From: an uncultured Eubacteriales bacterium
Lineage (GTDB): Bacteria > Bacillota_A > Clostridia > Christensenellales > Aristaeellaceae
NCBI GenBank assembly: GCA_900553645.1
Contig: USEE01000042.1
Span: 1-8,915, forward strand
DNA: 8,915 bases
Direction of reading: 5' to 3'
Positions 1-5,596 of this stretch are shown here, piece by piece (within the stretch, counting starts at the first letter, position 1; every line of letters begins with the position of its first letter). Under the pieces are notes generated by a model, which ran no database searches, was not told the DNA's origin, and was given only the letters and a program-made list of their open reading frames with translations. Made by a program: the position numbers and the translations under genes.

Positions 1-873
1 GATGCGCTTGAAATTGCCCAGCGTTTCGTTTACTTCCGACACGCACGCAAACGTGTCCGGGTAAGCGCTGATTATCTGAGTGAAGCGCGTGATCTGATGC
101 TTATTTATTACGCAGATGAGCATTGTCTTTTCGGTGTGCGAATAGCCGCCCTCGGCGCGGATTATCGTGGCGCTGTGGCGCAGTTCGCGTATTACCTGAT
201 CGGTTATCTCCCTGGGATGAGCGGTTATCATTTCCACCTTCAGCGCGCGCTGGCCGCCCTTTAGAATGTTGTCGCTGATGTGCGTCGTGATGAAGCTGTA
301 AATTATGCACAGTGCAACCGGCTCGATGTTGAAATCGTATACGAAGTACGACATTATCGCGACGACCGTGTTCATTACGAATATGACCCTCATCATCGAG
401 TATTCGGGGCGGCGCTTATGCACGAACGCTGCGATAAAGTCCGTGCCGCCGGTGCTTGCGCCCAGCTTGATCGACGCGCCGTATATAAGGCCGTTTATCG
501 CGCCCGACACGACTGGCGCGAGCAGCGTGCTCCTGCCGTCGTCGGTGTGATAAATGAAGCGGCTCAGGTTTATCTTTGTCTGAAACAAAAGCAGCGCGCC
601 CGAAAATACAAGCGCGAATGTAAACGTCTTCAGCGCGAAATCCCTGTCCACGAATATGAACGCAAGTATCGCCAGCGGGATATTGATTATAAGCGACATA
701 TAGCCCACGCTGAAATGAAACAGGTACTGCACCATGGTTGCGATACCGTTTATGCCCGCCGGTGCGAACGCGTTTTGCAATATGAATATCTGGTAGTTAA
801 GCGCCATCGCCACTGCCAGAATCATAATCGCGGCGTATTCCCCCACGCGCCGCACATGCGCATTTGCCATCAT
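1..873 (-). CDS. YitT-family integral membrane protein with C-terminal DUF2179 domain (3' end cut by window edge)
   Basis: The reverse strand is open from an ATG at 873 to base 1, giving 291 residues without a stop. Hydrophobic segments lie near residues 13-33, 55-75, 83-98, 117-135 and 162-196. Family-like stretches are FAPAGINGIATM (36-47), a glycine-rich LGASTGGTDFI (137-147) between membrane segments, and SDNILKGGQRALKVEMIT (200-217), leading into a soluble alpha/beta domain (about 225-290) that matches DUF2179. B. subtilis YitT-type proteins have about 280-290 residues, so probably only a few C-terminal residues are missing. ATGs at 879, 873 and 870 are in frame. AGGAGG at 885-880 touches the first, so 873 (6-base spacing) or 870 (9-base spacing) is the likely start. 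The gene is transcribed divergently from the UroD-like gene. The family is widespread in Firmicutes, but its transport or other function is not established. Family assignment is secure; function is not. Confidence 0.9.
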   Translation of the reverse strand, partial: MMANAHVRRVGEYAAIMILAVAMALNYQIFILQNAFAPAGINGIATMVQYLFHFSVGYMSLIINIPLAILAFIFVDRDFALKTFTFALVFSGALLLFQTKINLSRFIYHTDDGRSTLLAPVVSGAINGLIYGASIKLGASTGGTDFIAAFVHKRRPEYSMMRVIFVMNTVVAIMSYFVYDFNIEPVALCIIYSFITTHISDNILKGGQRALKVEMITAHPREITDQVIRELRHSATIIRAEGGYSHTEKTMLICVINKHQITRFTQIISAYPDTFACVSEVNETLGNFKRI

Positions 874-901
874 GCTCATCCTCCTTTGAATACCGTTGCC
901 C

Positions 902-930
902 ATTATAGCACTATTTTTGCAGGTTGTAAA
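902..930 (-). promoter_or_regulatory. Sigma70-type promoter for the YitT-family gene
   Basis: Read on the reverse strand, TTTACA (930-925) is followed after exactly 17 bases by a perfect TATAAT (907-902). The TG one base upstream of the -10 makes an extended -10 (TGCTATAAT). The predicted start of transcription is about 895, leaving a leader of about 22 bases that includes the AGGAGG site. Confidence 0.8.
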
Positions 931-1019
931 TTCATTTTCGCGTTTTTTGACTGTTATCCGTCATTATTTTCTACAGTGTATTGCATTGTGCGTTTAAGGC
1001 AATTGTTGGCACGGCCTTA

Positions 1020-1048
1020 TTGACCCGGCTGTGCTTTGATACTATACT
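1020..1048 (+). promoter_or_regulatory. Sigma70-type promoter for the UroD-like gene
   Basis: TTGACC (1020-1025) and TATACT (1043-1048) are separated by 17 bases, with transcription predicted to start near 1055. A GGAGGT Shine-Dalgarno site at 1069-1074 lies six bases before the ATG at 1081. This promoter and that of the YitT-family gene fire away from each other, about 90 bases apart. Confidence 0.8.
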
Positions 1049-1080
1049 TACAGTATTAAAAGGCATACGGAGGTGCGGGT

Positions 1081-2085
1081 ATGAACTCAAAGCAGCGCCT
1101 TGACGCATACATCGGAGGTCAGACGGTTGACCGCCGCCCAAATCTTACGATACTCGGCAGCGTCGTGACGCGGTACGGCGGCATCGGCATGGACGAGTGC
1201 TGTACCGATTTTAGGCGGATGGTCGAATGCGCGCGCAGGGCGGCGCACGATCTGGAGATCGACTATATACAGGTAGCCTCCGATCTGGCGCGCGAGGCCG
1301 AGGGCTACGGCTCAATACTGCGTTTCAGCGCGGATAAGGTGCCCGCCGTCACAAAGTATGCGCTGGACGACATTGGCCAGGCTGATGAGATAAAGCCGCT
1401 CCGTGCGCGCGAGATACCGCGGCTGTTCGATCTGGTCAGGGCTGCAAAGCTGGCACTGGACGATCCCGATATTTATCCTATGACGCTGGCAGTGGGGCCT
1501 ATGACCGTGGCGTGCTACCTGCGCGGCTTTCGCGAGATTCTGTCGGACCTAAATGCCAGCCCCGACGCGGTGGGCGCACTGCTGGACAAGCTGTGCTTTA
1601 CCACGCTGGACTTTATCGACGAGCTGGCAAATGTGGGTGCGCGGTACATGTACGTCGCCGACCCGGTTGCGTCGGTGGTAACGCCCGAGCAGTATGAACA
1701 GATCGTACTGCCGCGCCACAGGCGCATATTCGCGCGCATGGAATCCGTCGGCATATGCGGCAGGCTGCACATGTGCGGCGACACGACGCGCATACTGCCC
1801 TACTCATGCGGCTGCGGCGCGCGCATAATCGACGTGGACTCCCCCGTTGACTTGGGCAGGGCGATCGACATCGCGGACGAGCGCTGCATAATCGGCGGCA
1901 ACATCAGCCCGCGGCGCGACGTGCATTCGTGCGGCGCGCGGCATACATACGACGCGATAATGGCGTGCGCGGCCAATGCGGGCGGCAAACGCGCGCTGTT
2001 CATGCCCGGCTGCGAACTGCCCATCGATACGAAACGCGAGAACATAATGGCGATTGCTCAGGCGCTCAAGGATATCGGGGCTTGA
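1081..2085 (+). CDS. Uroporphyrinogen decarboxylase (URO-D)/MtaA-family protein, probable corrinoid-type methyltransferase
   Basis: The 334-residue product is full length for the MtaA/CmuA branch of the URO-D superfamily (about 340 residues, a TIM-barrel fold). The Zn-thiolate signature of methyltransferases is visible: H230 and C232 in the LHMCGD motif and C311 in FMPGCELP. In MtaA/MtbA these residues hold the zinc that activates coenzyme M or another thiol acceptor. True HemE enzymes lack this His-x-Cys...Cys set and have an N-terminal Arg-rich substrate motif that I do not see here. The start follows a strong GGAGGT site and promoter, and a hairpin terminator follows the stop, so the gene is probably transcribed alone. 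No corrinoid-binding protein, substrate methyltransferase or reactivase is adjacent, so its methyl donor and acceptor cannot be named. The superfamily and zinc-site calls are strong; methyltransferase activity is inferred. The sequence is also rich in extra cysteines (C40, C41, C50, C145, C226, C243, C245). Confidence 0.85.
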   Translation: MNSKQRLDAYIGGQTVDRRPNLTILGSVVTRYGGIGMDECCTDFRRMVECARRAAHDLEIDYIQVASDLAREAEGYGSILRFSADKVPAVTKYALDDIGQADEIKPLRAREIPRLFDLVRAAKLALDDPDIYPMTLAVGPMTVACYLRGFREILSDLNASPDAVGALLDKLCFTTLDFIDELANVGARYMYVADPVASVVTPEQYEQIVLPRHRRIFARMESVGICGRLHMCGDTTRILPYSCGCGARIIDVDSPVDLGRAIDIADERCIIGGNISPRRDVHSCGARHTYDAIMACAANAGGKRALFMPGCELPIDTKRENIMAIAQALKDIGA

Positions 2086-2119
2086 ATGACTGCCTCAAAA
2101 TAGCCTTACAGACATTTAC

Positions 2120-2166
2120 AGGCCGCTCATGCGCCCGATTGTGCGCTGAGCAGCCTGTCTTTTATT
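2120..2166 (+). terminator. Intrinsic terminator after the UroD-like gene
   Basis: The arms AGGCCGCTCA (2120-2129) and TGAGCAGCCT (2147-2156) pair with one mismatch. An inner GCGC/GCGC stem (2131-2134 with 2143-2146) closes an 8-base loop. The run GTCTTTTATT follows on the plus strand. It lies 34 bases after the UroD-like stop and 22 bases from the stop of the convergent kinase gene. On the minus strand the downstream run is only GTAAATGTCTG, so it should mainly serve the plus-strand gene. Confidence 0.75.
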
Positions 2167-2177
2167 ATGTGTCGGCT

Positions 2178-4046
2178 TTATTTAAGCGGCAGGGCTATCG
2201 TTGCGGTAAACACGCCGTCTTTCTGCTCCGTCATTATGTAACCGTCGTGCTTGCTCATTATCTCGCGCACGATCTGCAGGCCCCAGCCGTGTTCGGACGG
2301 CGAATGATTCGGCGATTGATTGGCACGCGCGCTGAACATATTCTGGCACACGAACACAAAGAAGTTATTCTTGACCGACAGATCGAGGCCGACGTATGCC
2401 TGTTCCGGACTTACTCCCTCCAGCGCGCGCAGTACGTTGTCGGTTATGTTCATGAACACCGACGAATACTCCTCCTCGGACAGCGGCAGTTCGGGCGGCG
2501 CCTGCATACGCTTTACCTCGACGCGCACTCCGTGCTGGCTCAGCGCGCCCAACTTGCCGTTCAGGATTATGTCCAGCCGCTCGTTCTGGGTGTGTATCAG
2601 CGCCGTGCCAGTCTGCAGCCCGCCAATCAGCTTGTCAAGATAGCCATGCACCGCTTCAATATCGTCCATCTGGTGCAGGGCATAATAGTGGTGTTTGACC
2701 TCATGCCTTAATTTATAAGTATGCTCCTGCTGGTCGCGCAGCAAGCGGTAGCTTTCAAACATCAGCGCGTTGCGCTCGGATGTAATCTGGCGCTGTATAA
2801 GGCGCGTACGGTACGCCGCAGCTTCACGGGTGAGCGCCGCGACAGACGCCGCCGCGAAGCCCGCCTCCTGCAGCCGATACAGAAGCCATGTGGGTTCCGC
2901 GCTGCTAAAGCCAACCTGTATCTGCACCCATGCGTTGGCGCTATTAATCGCCATGCACGCCGCCAGCGCAGGCAATATGGCAATAAGGAACGGGCGCGCG
3001 AAGCTGCCGCGCTTTTTAAGTGCCGGAATCTGCATGAGTATCAGCGCGATAAAGCTGAAAAAGCTCAGGTTTATCAAAAACTGCTCTGCAAGGAATCCGC
3101 CCGCGGGCAGTACGCCCAGCATTGAAAGCACGACGTCCGCCGCGACCAGAATGCACAAGTCGTATCCGATCGCACGACCGCGCGGCGCCTGAAACGCAAG
3201 AAACAGCATCAGCGACACGATCGAAAACATGCGCGTGGAGAAAAAGTCGAACAGCGTCCCGCTCCACTGAAAATACCACGACAGATCAGAGTCCACCAGT
3301 CCGCGCGCCATCATAAGCAGGCTGCAAAGCGACAGAAGCAGCGTTTCCCAATTGGTCTGGCCGCGGAAGATGGACATGATAAAGAATGCCAGAAACGCCG
3401 CGCCCAGCAGGTACAGCGCGAAATTAGGCAGCGCCCACGCAAAGCCGCTGGCGATCAGTCCGGACTCATATGCGTTCACGCTTTCAAGCGTTATGGTGCA
3501 AAACGTCGCGTCCAGCCTGCCCGGTATCTCGGGGATGGGCGGTGTCGACTGCACCACGATAAGTTCGCCATTCAGGTAGTCCCATGGCAGAGCCACGTTT
3601 ATCGTCTCGTATCGGTCCGACGCAGGCGGCGAAAGCTGGTTTTCGGTCATAAGCTGTTCATACGTAAGATCGGGCCAATCGCTGTAAAGTATCTCGCCGT
3701 TCATGAGCACGGCTATATTGTCGTTTGCCACGGATATGCGCAGCGATGGCTGCACGATTGATTCGCTCATTACGCGGCGCGCGCGCAATGTCTGGCCGTC
3801 ATAACTAAGGTCGGCGCAGGCGCCTACATCCGTTACGTCCAGCGTGCGCTCGACCGTGCCGTCGATTACATAAAACGTCCACCCTTTTTTATCACCGTCC
3901 CACGGTCTGCCGTCGCTGGATTCCAATAAAAGACTCTTTTGCGACTGACCGGGCGACTGACACACAAATACCAATGCCCATCCGAATACGACCAGCATTA
4001 CCGCTGCCATCAAAATGCCGCCGATTCTGACAAGCGTATTTTTCAT
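2178..4046 (-). CDS. Multi-pass sensor histidine kinase with AgrC/HPK10-like GHKL ATPase domain
   Basis: This is a membrane receptor kinase that would phosphorylate the LytTR regulator encoded divergently at 4236-4955. From the ATG at 4046 it has 622 residues. One N-terminal membrane segment (about 8-29) is followed by an extracytoplasmic domain of about 165 residues (30-195), then six to seven membrane helices (about 203-400). A helical linker leads to the phospho-acceptor box KLRHEVKHHYYAL with H448. The ATPase domain shows an N box, MNITDNVLRAL (N533, N537), and a G box, HGWGLQIV (G587, G589), and ends in a TATIALPLK strand. The RHE..HHYYAL box is typical of AgrC/ComD kinases, but those lack a large outer domain; the outer-domain-plus-seven-helix plan resembles 7TMR-DISM receptors (inference). 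The start at 4046 is preferred over the in-frame GTG at 4055 because GAGGTGA at 4058-4052 is well placed for 4046 and overlaps the GTG. No signal-peptide precursor gene is nearby, so the ligand is unknown. Confidence 0.88.
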   Translation of the reverse strand: MKNTLVRIGGILMAAVMLVVFGWALVFVCQSPGQSQKSLLLESSDGRPWDGDKKGWTFYVIDGTVERTLDVTDVGACADLSYDGQTLRARRVMSESIVQPSLRISVANDNIAVLMNGEILYSDWPDLTYEQLMTENQLSPPASDRYETINVALPWDYLNGELIVVQSTPPIPEIPGRLDATFCTITLESVNAYESGLIASGFAWALPNFALYLLGAAFLAFFIMSIFRGQTNWETLLLSLCSLLMMARGLVDSDLSWYFQWSGTLFDFFSTRMFSIVSLMLFLAFQAPRGRAIGYDLCILVAADVVLSMLGVLPAGGFLAEQFLINLSFFSFIALILMQIPALKKRGSFARPFLIAILPALAACMAINSANAWVQIQVGFSSAEPTWLLYRLQEAGFAAASVAALTREAAAYRTRLIQRQITSERNALMFESYRLLRDQQEHTYKLRHEVKHHYYALHQMDDIEAVHGYLDKLIGGLQTGTALIHTQNERLDIILNGKLGALSQHGVRVEVKRMQAPPELPLSEEEYSSVFMNITDNVLRALEGVSPEQAYVGLDLSVKNNFFVFVCQNMFSARANQSPNHSPSEHGWGLQIVREIMSKHDGYIMTEQKDGVFTATIALPLK

Positions 4047-4087
4047 TGTATTCACCTCGTCATGTCATTTACAGTTTGTTTCATATT

Positions 4088-4117
4088 AATATAATCATTT
4101 TATCACCTGTTTGTCAA
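4088..4117 (-). promoter_or_regulatory. Sigma70-type promoter for the sensor kinase gene
   Basis: On the reverse strand a perfect TTGACA (4117-4112) is followed by an A/T-rich -10, either TTATAT (4094-4089, 17-base spacer, with TG one base upstream) or TATATT (4093-4088, 18-base spacer). Transcription would start near 4081, giving a leader of about 35 bases to the ATG at 4046. Confidence 0.75.
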
Positions 4118-4131
4118 GTTGCTTTTCCATC

Positions 4132-4158
4132 TCATGCAAAAAGCCGGCTTTTCATGCA
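4132..4158. promoter_or_regulatory. Candidate operator: 7-bp direct repeat flanking a 14-bp palindrome between divergent promoters
   Basis: TCATGCA occurs at 4132-4138 and again at 4152-4158, a 20-base period (about two helical turns). Between and slightly overlapping them is the perfect palindrome AAAAGCCGGCTTTT (4139-4152). The palindrome centre (4145/4146) is within about 4 bases of the midpoint between the two predicted transcription starts (about 4081 and 4202). The block sits at roughly -44 to -70 of the regulator promoter and -51 to -77 of the kinase promoter, where an activator would bind. LytTR regulators commonly bind pairs of direct repeats about two turns apart, but TCATGCA does not match their known consensus, so the binding protein is a guess. 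Confidence 0.45.
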
Positions 4159-4166
4159 GGTACGCG

Positions 4167-4195
4167 AGCGTTTTATCATAAACTTATGGTATACT
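4167..4195 (+). promoter_or_regulatory. Extended -10 promoter with weak -35 for the LytTR regulator gene
   Basis: TGGTATACT (4187-4195) is an extended -10 element. The position 17 bases upstream (4167-4172, AGCGTT) does not resemble TTGACA. Transcription would start near 4202, 34 bases before the ATG. A poor -35 with a possible protein site just upstream (4132-4158) suggests that this promoter depends on an activator. Confidence 0.6.
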
Positions 4196-4235
4196 ATATT
4201 TACTGTACGTAATCTGCGAAGGAAGTGGGCGCAAT

Positions 4236-4955
4236 ATGAGCACATCCACCGAACCGATCAAAATCGCGATATGTGACGATTCTCATGCCGATCAAAACAG
4301 CATACTGACCATGCTGAAAGCCGTGCTTCAAAGCAGCCGCATTCCCTATACCGCCGAGACGTTTTCCAGCGCTGATGCGCTGTTGTGCGCGCTCGACGGC
4401 AGCAGGACTTATCAGTTTTTCCTGCTGGACGTAGTGATGAGCGGTATGAACGGCATTCAATTGGCGCACCGGCTGCGCGATATGCAGCAGCAGGCGGAGG
4501 TCATATTCATTTCCAACGACAGGTATATGGCGCTGAAGGGCTATGAGGTGGACGCAGTGCGGTATCTGGAAAAGCCGCTCAGGCCTGAGCCGCTTCAGGA
4601 AGCGCTTCGGGCCGCGCTCGACCGCATGGAGCGCCGTCAGACGATCGTGCTGGCCACGCAAAGCGGCGTGCGCCGGGTATGGCTGAGCGACATAGTATAC
4701 GCCGAGGCGCAGAACCGCGGCTGCAAGATTGTACTGACCTCGGGCACGGAATTTGTGCCGGTCAGGTTTGAATCGTTCGTACAGCAGATGGACGAGCGCT
4801 GGTTCGAGCGCATACATCGCTCCTATCTGGCGGCGTACCGGCACATACGCTACATACGGCGGTACGAGGTCGAAATGGACAACGGCGAGATTATACCGCT
4901 AAGCAAAAATCGGTATGCCGATACCTATGAGCGGTTCATACGCTATCTGCAATGA
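4236..4955 (+). CDS. LytTR-family (AgrA/LytR-type) response regulator
   Basis: This is a DNA-binding response regulator, almost certainly the partner of the divergent sensor kinase. The 239 residues fit the two-domain LytTR layout. The receiver domain (about 8-128) has the acidic pair D14-D15 in AICDDS, phospho-acceptor D65 in FFLLDVVMSGMNG, the switch residue S93 and K113 in LEKPL followed by proline. The LytTR DNA-binding domain (about 135-237) contains WLSDIVYAEA, the family hallmark ERIHRSYLAAYRHI (191-204) and a C-terminal PLSKNRYAD segment. An AAGGAAG Shine-Dalgarno site at 4219-4225 supports the ATG at 4236. No gene is encoded between it and the kinase. Its targets are unknown; autoregulation through the shared intergenic region is plausible. 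Its own stop is followed by 236 bases before the next gene. Confidence 0.93.
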   Translation: MSTSTEPIKIAICDDSHADQNSILTMLKAVLQSSRIPYTAETFSSADALLCALDGSRTYQFFLLDVVMSGMNGIQLAHRLRDMQQQAEVIFISNDRYMALKGYEVDAVRYLEKPLRPEPLQEALRAALDRMERRQTIVLATQSGVRRVWLSDIVYAEAQNRGCKIVLTSGTEFVPVRFESFVQQMDERWFERIHRSYLAAYRHIRYIRRYEVEMDNGEIIPLSKNRYADTYERFIRYLQ

Positions 4956-5024
4956 CCAAATACGCTTTATGGAGCGCCGCATTACAGGCCGCTATTAATG
5001 ACTCACCTTAAAATGTTCAACTTT

Positions 5025-5060
5025 ATGCCCTGCGCTTATTTATACGAAGGCGCAGGGCAT
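5025..5060. repeat. Perfect 11-bp inverted repeat (hairpin) after the LytTR regulator gene
   Basis: ATGCCCTGCGC (5025-5035) is mirrored by GCGCAGGGCAT (5050-5060). The stem can extend by a G-U and an A-U pair to leave a 10-base loop. It begins 70 bases after the regulator stop. No T run follows on either strand (CTGGCTTATC on plus, AAAGTTGAAC on minus), so it is not a canonical intrinsic terminator. It could act as a 3' end stabiliser, a weak terminator or a protein site. The rest of the 4956-5191 gap is A/T-rich, with nothing else recognisable except the promoter at 5133-5161. Confidence 0.6.
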
Positions 5061-5132
5061 CTGGCTTATCGCACACCGCCATATAATTGCATATTATTTT
5101 AGTAAACAGCGCGAATGTAAGAAAATCTCCGC

Positions 5133-5161
5133 TTGACAGCGCTATCCATTTATAATATCAT
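5133..5161 (+). promoter_or_regulatory. Sigma70-type promoter for the 124-residue protein/oadB/oadG operon
   Basis: A perfect TTGACA (5133-5138) lies 17 bases before TATCAT (5156-5161). The overlapping TATAAT at 5151-5156 is a better hexamer but only 12 bases from the -35. Transcription would start near 5168, giving a leader of about 24 bases that carries the GGTGGAGGG ribosome site (5177-5185). Confidence 0.72.
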
Positions 5162-5191
5162 GAAGCCATAATTTAAGGTGGAGGGATTTAC

Positions 5192-5566
5192 GTGCGGCTG
5201 ATTGCGTATGCGCTGTGTGTATTGCTGGACGTGCTGGCGTTTGCGTGCTACGACGACGGCAGTATACCAGGCTGGAACTGCGCTGCCATGCCGACGATTA
5301 TCGAATGCATATCCGCGCCCGGCGTGCCGGACGATGACCCGCCAATCGACCTTAACTGTCCCTCGGCCGCGCGGATACATGCAGCACTGATCAGCGTGAT
5401 TCGCCGCACCGTGCGCGCACTGTGGGCAGCCGCATACTGCGCGCCGCTGATGCGGATACTCCAATACATACGCGCATTCAGGCCGCGCGTGCGCCGGCAG
5501 CGGTTCATATTCTTCATATACCCGCCGCGGCTCGCGCCGCCCGAAACAGCATTTTCCTCAGACTGA
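5192..5566 (+). CDS. Unrecognised 124-residue, lysine-free, charge-polarised small protein encoded before oadB
   Basis: I do not recognise this protein. It starts at a GTG seven bases after GGAGG (5180-5184), behind its own promoter, and stops 30 bases before oadB, so it looks like the first gene of the pump operon. Codon choice (GCG, CTG, ATA) resembles the neighbours, which supports real coding. Residues 2-19 are hydrophobic with R2 ahead and D13 within, a possible signal peptide or membrane anchor; the LAFAC end lacks a good lipobox. Residues 21-53 are acidic and Pro/Cys-rich, with seven D/E and no basic residue. Residues 61-113 hold 12 Arg and no acidic residue, with hydrophobic stretches at 64-70, 77-90 and 105-110. 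There is no Lys anywhere; Cys are at 9, 19, 30, 39, 56 and 83. It has no biotin-carrier MKM motif and no resemblance to known decarboxylase subunits. A pump accessory role is only a guess from position. Open frames on the opposite strand here lack a start context. Confidence 0.65.
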   Translation: MRLIAYALCVLLDVLAFACYDDGSIPGWNCAAMPTIIECISAPGVPDDDPPIDLNCPSAARIHAALISVIRRTVRALWAAAYCAPLMRILQYIRAFRPRVRRQRFIFFIYPPRLAPPETAFSSD

Positions 5567-5596
5567 CACTAATTTACTGTACTGGAGGAGCTTATA

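Noticed and set aside
280..1023. A 247-residue plus-strand open frame
   Set aside because: It lies antisense to the YitT-family gene, has composition typical of a reverse-frame shadow (His/Arg/Tyr-rich), no ribosome site, and runs through both divergent promoters.
1929..2711. A 260-residue plus-strand open frame spanning the end of the UroD-like gene and the kinase 3' end
   Set aside because: It crosses the terminator hairpin and reads antisense through the GHKL ATPase domain; it has no start signals.
4200..4844. A 214-residue minus-strand open frame over the LytTR regulator
   Set aside because: It is antisense to a clear receiver-LytTR protein, without a ribosome site or recognisable motif.
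2116..4993. TTACAGGCCGCT repeated at 2116-2127 and 4982-4993
   Set aside because: A single shared 12-mer is about what chance gives in a window of this size; it lies in a terminator in one place and in featureless sequence in the other.
5151..5156. TATAAT as the -10 element of the pump operon promoter
   Set aside because: It is only 12 bases from the TTGACA; the overlapping TATCAT at 5156-5161 gives the correct 17-base spacing.
5192..5248. Lipoprotein signal peptide in the 124-residue protein (LAFAC)
   Set aside because: The position three before Cys is Ala and the next is Phe, which does not fit the lipobox; there is also no proper basic N-terminal region beyond one Arg.
5150..5464. A 104-residue minus-strand open frame opposite the 124-residue protein
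   Set aside because: Its start overlaps the middle of the plus-strand gene without a ribosome site, whereas the plus frame has promoter, ribosome site and operon spacing.
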